Shown here: in pieces, positions 63,301 to 64,000 of the stretch
Layout: the number at the start of each line of letters is the position of its first letter
Numbering within the stretch: position 1 is the stretch's first letter
Assembly: GCF_001856685.1 (NCBI RefSeq)
Contig: NZ_CP017812.1
Coordinates: 186,001 to 250,000, forward strand
From: Boudabousia tangfeifanii
GTDB taxonomy: Bacteria > Actinomycetota > Actinomycetes > Actinomycetales > Actinomycetaceae
Length of the DNA: 64,000 bases
Direction of reading: 5' to 3'
Made by a program: the position numbers and the translations under genes
Notes under the pieces: generated by a model
Told to the model about the DNA's origin: nothing
The model's database searches: none
The model's input: only the letters and a program-made list of their open reading frames with translations

Positions 63301-64000
63301 GTAGCTCCTGCAGTTCAGCCTGAACCGGTAAGAGAAGAGGCTGCAGCACCTTCCGCGCCTAAGCCTCAGCCTGAACCTGTGTTCGAAGCTCAGCCTAAAC
63401 CAGAAACTCAGCAGGAACCGGTCACGGCCGTCCAACCTGAACCTGTCGTTGTAGTTGAACCTGAAGTCGGTGTGGCACCAGAACCCGAGCCTCAGCCCGA
63501 ACCTGCACTGGCTTCTCAGTCTGAACCTGAGCCCGCACCGGAGCCGACTGCTGAGCCCGCACCAGCACCCGAGCCTGTAGTTGCGTCTGAACCTGATGCT
63601 CAGACCCAGCCCGAGTCCGGACCGACTGTTCAGCCCGCACCCGAACCGGGACCAGAACCAGAACCAGAACCGGTTTTGTCGGAGGCGGATGCTTGGGGAC
63701 AGGCATTGGCACAGGCTCGCCAGAACCAGCTGAATGCTGATCGAACCGATAACCAGTTGGGCAATAGTGGCGTATCAGCTTTCGCCTCAGCTAATCCTTT
63801 CGGGGATGACGCAGCCGGCTCGTCCTCGGCCAGCAACGGAAACGGGAAGCCGCAAAGTGCTCAGAGCGACGAAGACCTGCCCATGTGGCAGCGACTTTTG
63901 GCGGAAACTGAAGCCGAAAAGGCTGATGAGGGTTCAAATCTCTCCGCTGCCAACACGAACCTAGGAATGGCCGGTGCCGCTGCTCCGCAAACTAACGCGG
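60391..64000 (+). CDS. dnaX: DNA polymerase III gamma/tau subunit (3' end outside the window)
   Basis: The frame is open to the window end, giving at least 1,203 residues. The clamp-loader ATPase domain (1-370) starts STALYRRYRPQTFAEVIGQEHV with Walker A GPRGCGKTT near 45, the Zn cluster CLNCAKGPTDVPCGECDSC, and DEAHM near 128. A tau-specific domain is near 658-745 (LLRSLKARWPEIIEATREF). Both linkers are long, acidic and Pro/Glu/Gln-rich; the second (745 to the end) contains PEPEP-type repeats. The usual length is 600-900 residues, so this is exceptional. I see no obvious slippery heptamer for a gamma frameshift. Confidence 0.93.
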   Translation, partial: MSTALYRRYRPQTFAEVIGQEHVTDPLQAALRSGRINHAYLFSGPRGCGKTTSARILARCLNCAKGPTDVPCGECDSCRELATGGPGSIDVVEIDAASHNGVDDARELRERAAFAPARDRYKIFILDEAHMVTQQGFNALLKLVEEPPEHVKFVFATTEPDKVLGTIKSRTHHYPFRLVPPPVLQEYLEQLCTSEGISVGEGVLGLVVRAGGGSVRDSLSVLDQLMAGAEDGHVSYERAVALLGYTDSALLDDTVMALGEGNGAMVFNLVERLVDSGHDPRRFVEDFLQRLRDLVIMAVAPQASEGIFATLPQDAIERMRAQAALWGPGPLSAAADLTAEAYTNMTGATSPRLLLELLLARIMVAKQQFPAAPAASAVPAGNAGGAPSAQSGQVTPSASNANVGGAGTVTAASVSGAEDDDLSDPLASIKASFQRNQEEKTASAEPEFPEPIAAAQEPAVAPQSTPSQNTAGSTPAPSPAMPVPAVTSESVTDAPVGQSSGPVAPQPAQDNPPAQPAQPAAQAPENQTVVPESQSFQSPAAMPESTSPEAESQRGESDSAAKPVETQPAESRSVEREVSESVSSAVVPPAPVEAVFSPASEMPTQTAPANAPTEATSTPAATSTPVVAESAKTDTPAPATSEQASATAGAAGTAQGGDADLLRSLKARWPEIIEATREFSIVAGTLLQQNARPYEVVDGLVYIEMANPMIVAQLERHQAAVLQGLAKVLGRQVEIKGGAEQQLHAMISEAKAASPNPTEPASSNNEEAGNTPDSAPVLASAHVTPTAADQDDTDQDDSDQSQVEASTESVTEDDSADDLAQNIAPQAPVDPQAQVELHPESALDTDESLAERSADFGAEEQPAGQSGETEEGQSPAQVMAAETEIPADTPLAETTPQAFAASAENLVELPETGVEFENGCQAKTEPEPDPFANYDQNHQAEFAAVSNEPSAEYSAESAETTNSQVTAETVVAPAVQPEPVREEAAAPSAPKPQPEPVFEAQPKPETQQEPVTAVQPEPVVVVEPEVGVAPEPEPQPEPALASQSEPEPAPEPTAEPAPAPEPVVASEPDAQTQPESGPTVQPAPEPGPEPEPEPVLSEADAWGQALAQARQNQLNADRTDNQLGNSGVSAFASANPFGDDAAGSSSASNGNGKPQSAQSDEDLPMWQRLLAETEAEKADEGSNLSAANTNLGMAGAAAPQTNA

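Noticed and set aside
60391..64000. Programmed frameshift producing gamma from dnaX
   Set aside because: I looked for an A-rich slippery heptamer followed by a stem-loop after the ATPase domain and saw none in the visible part.

Overview
The window reads as a chromosomal segment of an actinobacterium, most likely a member of the Actinomycetaceae or a close relative. Pointers are the helicase/secretion (Tad-like) neighbourhood, DUF5926, DUF3073 and Holin-X type proteins, an 'anchored-repeat' metal ABC transporter, and a very large SLH-anchored surface enzyme. Coding GC looks moderate (roughly 55 %), lower than in Streptomyces or Mycobacterium. No phage, transposase or CRISPR array is visible.

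Layout. 0-8 kb: end of an unidentified gene, a YbjN protein, a compact Tad-like pilus/secretion cluster (ATPase, one T2SSF membrane protein, pilin-like DUF4244, two TadE-like proteins, a small membrane protein) ending in its companion DEAD-box helicase. 8-14 kb: threonine pathway, with hom-lysC diverging from thrC-thrB-ACT. 14-22 kb: uracil permease with a structured leader, a catalytically dead arsenate-reductase-like protein, murJ, DUF5926, a glycosyltransferase, pheA and an esterase. 22-28 kb: an orphan protein and a four-gene anchored-repeat ABC transporter. 27.7-28.3 kb: a gene-free stretch packed with DnaA boxes. 28-40 kb: a lipoprotein, purF, purM, a 7-kb SLH-anchored alpha-galactosidase, then DUF3073. 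40-51 kb: membrane stress-type proteins, pgm, and two FtsX-type ABC systems with a two-component system that share a duplicated palindromic promoter element. 51-56 kb: a more AT-rich accessory stretch with a 36-residue ORF, an AlkD-like protein, an AbiE toxin-antitoxin pair and tRNA-Ser(GGA). 56-64 kb: a heterodimeric ABC exporter, SRP RNA and the start of an unusually long dnaX.

The most striking signal is not a gene. The 10-mer GCCGAGGACG, usually extended to TGGCCGAGGACG, occurs 20 times by my reading, on both strands, in all coding phases (read as AED, SSA or VLG) and in intergenic DNA. By rough base composition about 0.2 copies are expected. That is the signature of a genome-wide DNA word such as an uptake sequence, a recombination Chi-like site or a segregation signal. 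Tad-type pilus genes, which support transformation in another actinobacterium (Micrococcus luteus), are in the same window, so an uptake role is a testable idea.

Other points of interest: the matched operators of the two-component/ABC regulon, the DnaA-box cluster, an AbiE promoter that appears leaderless and covered by an inverted repeat, the complementary degeneration of the two ABC exporter halves, and insertion of the giant surface protein into the normally compact purF-purM-DUF3073 neighbourhood.
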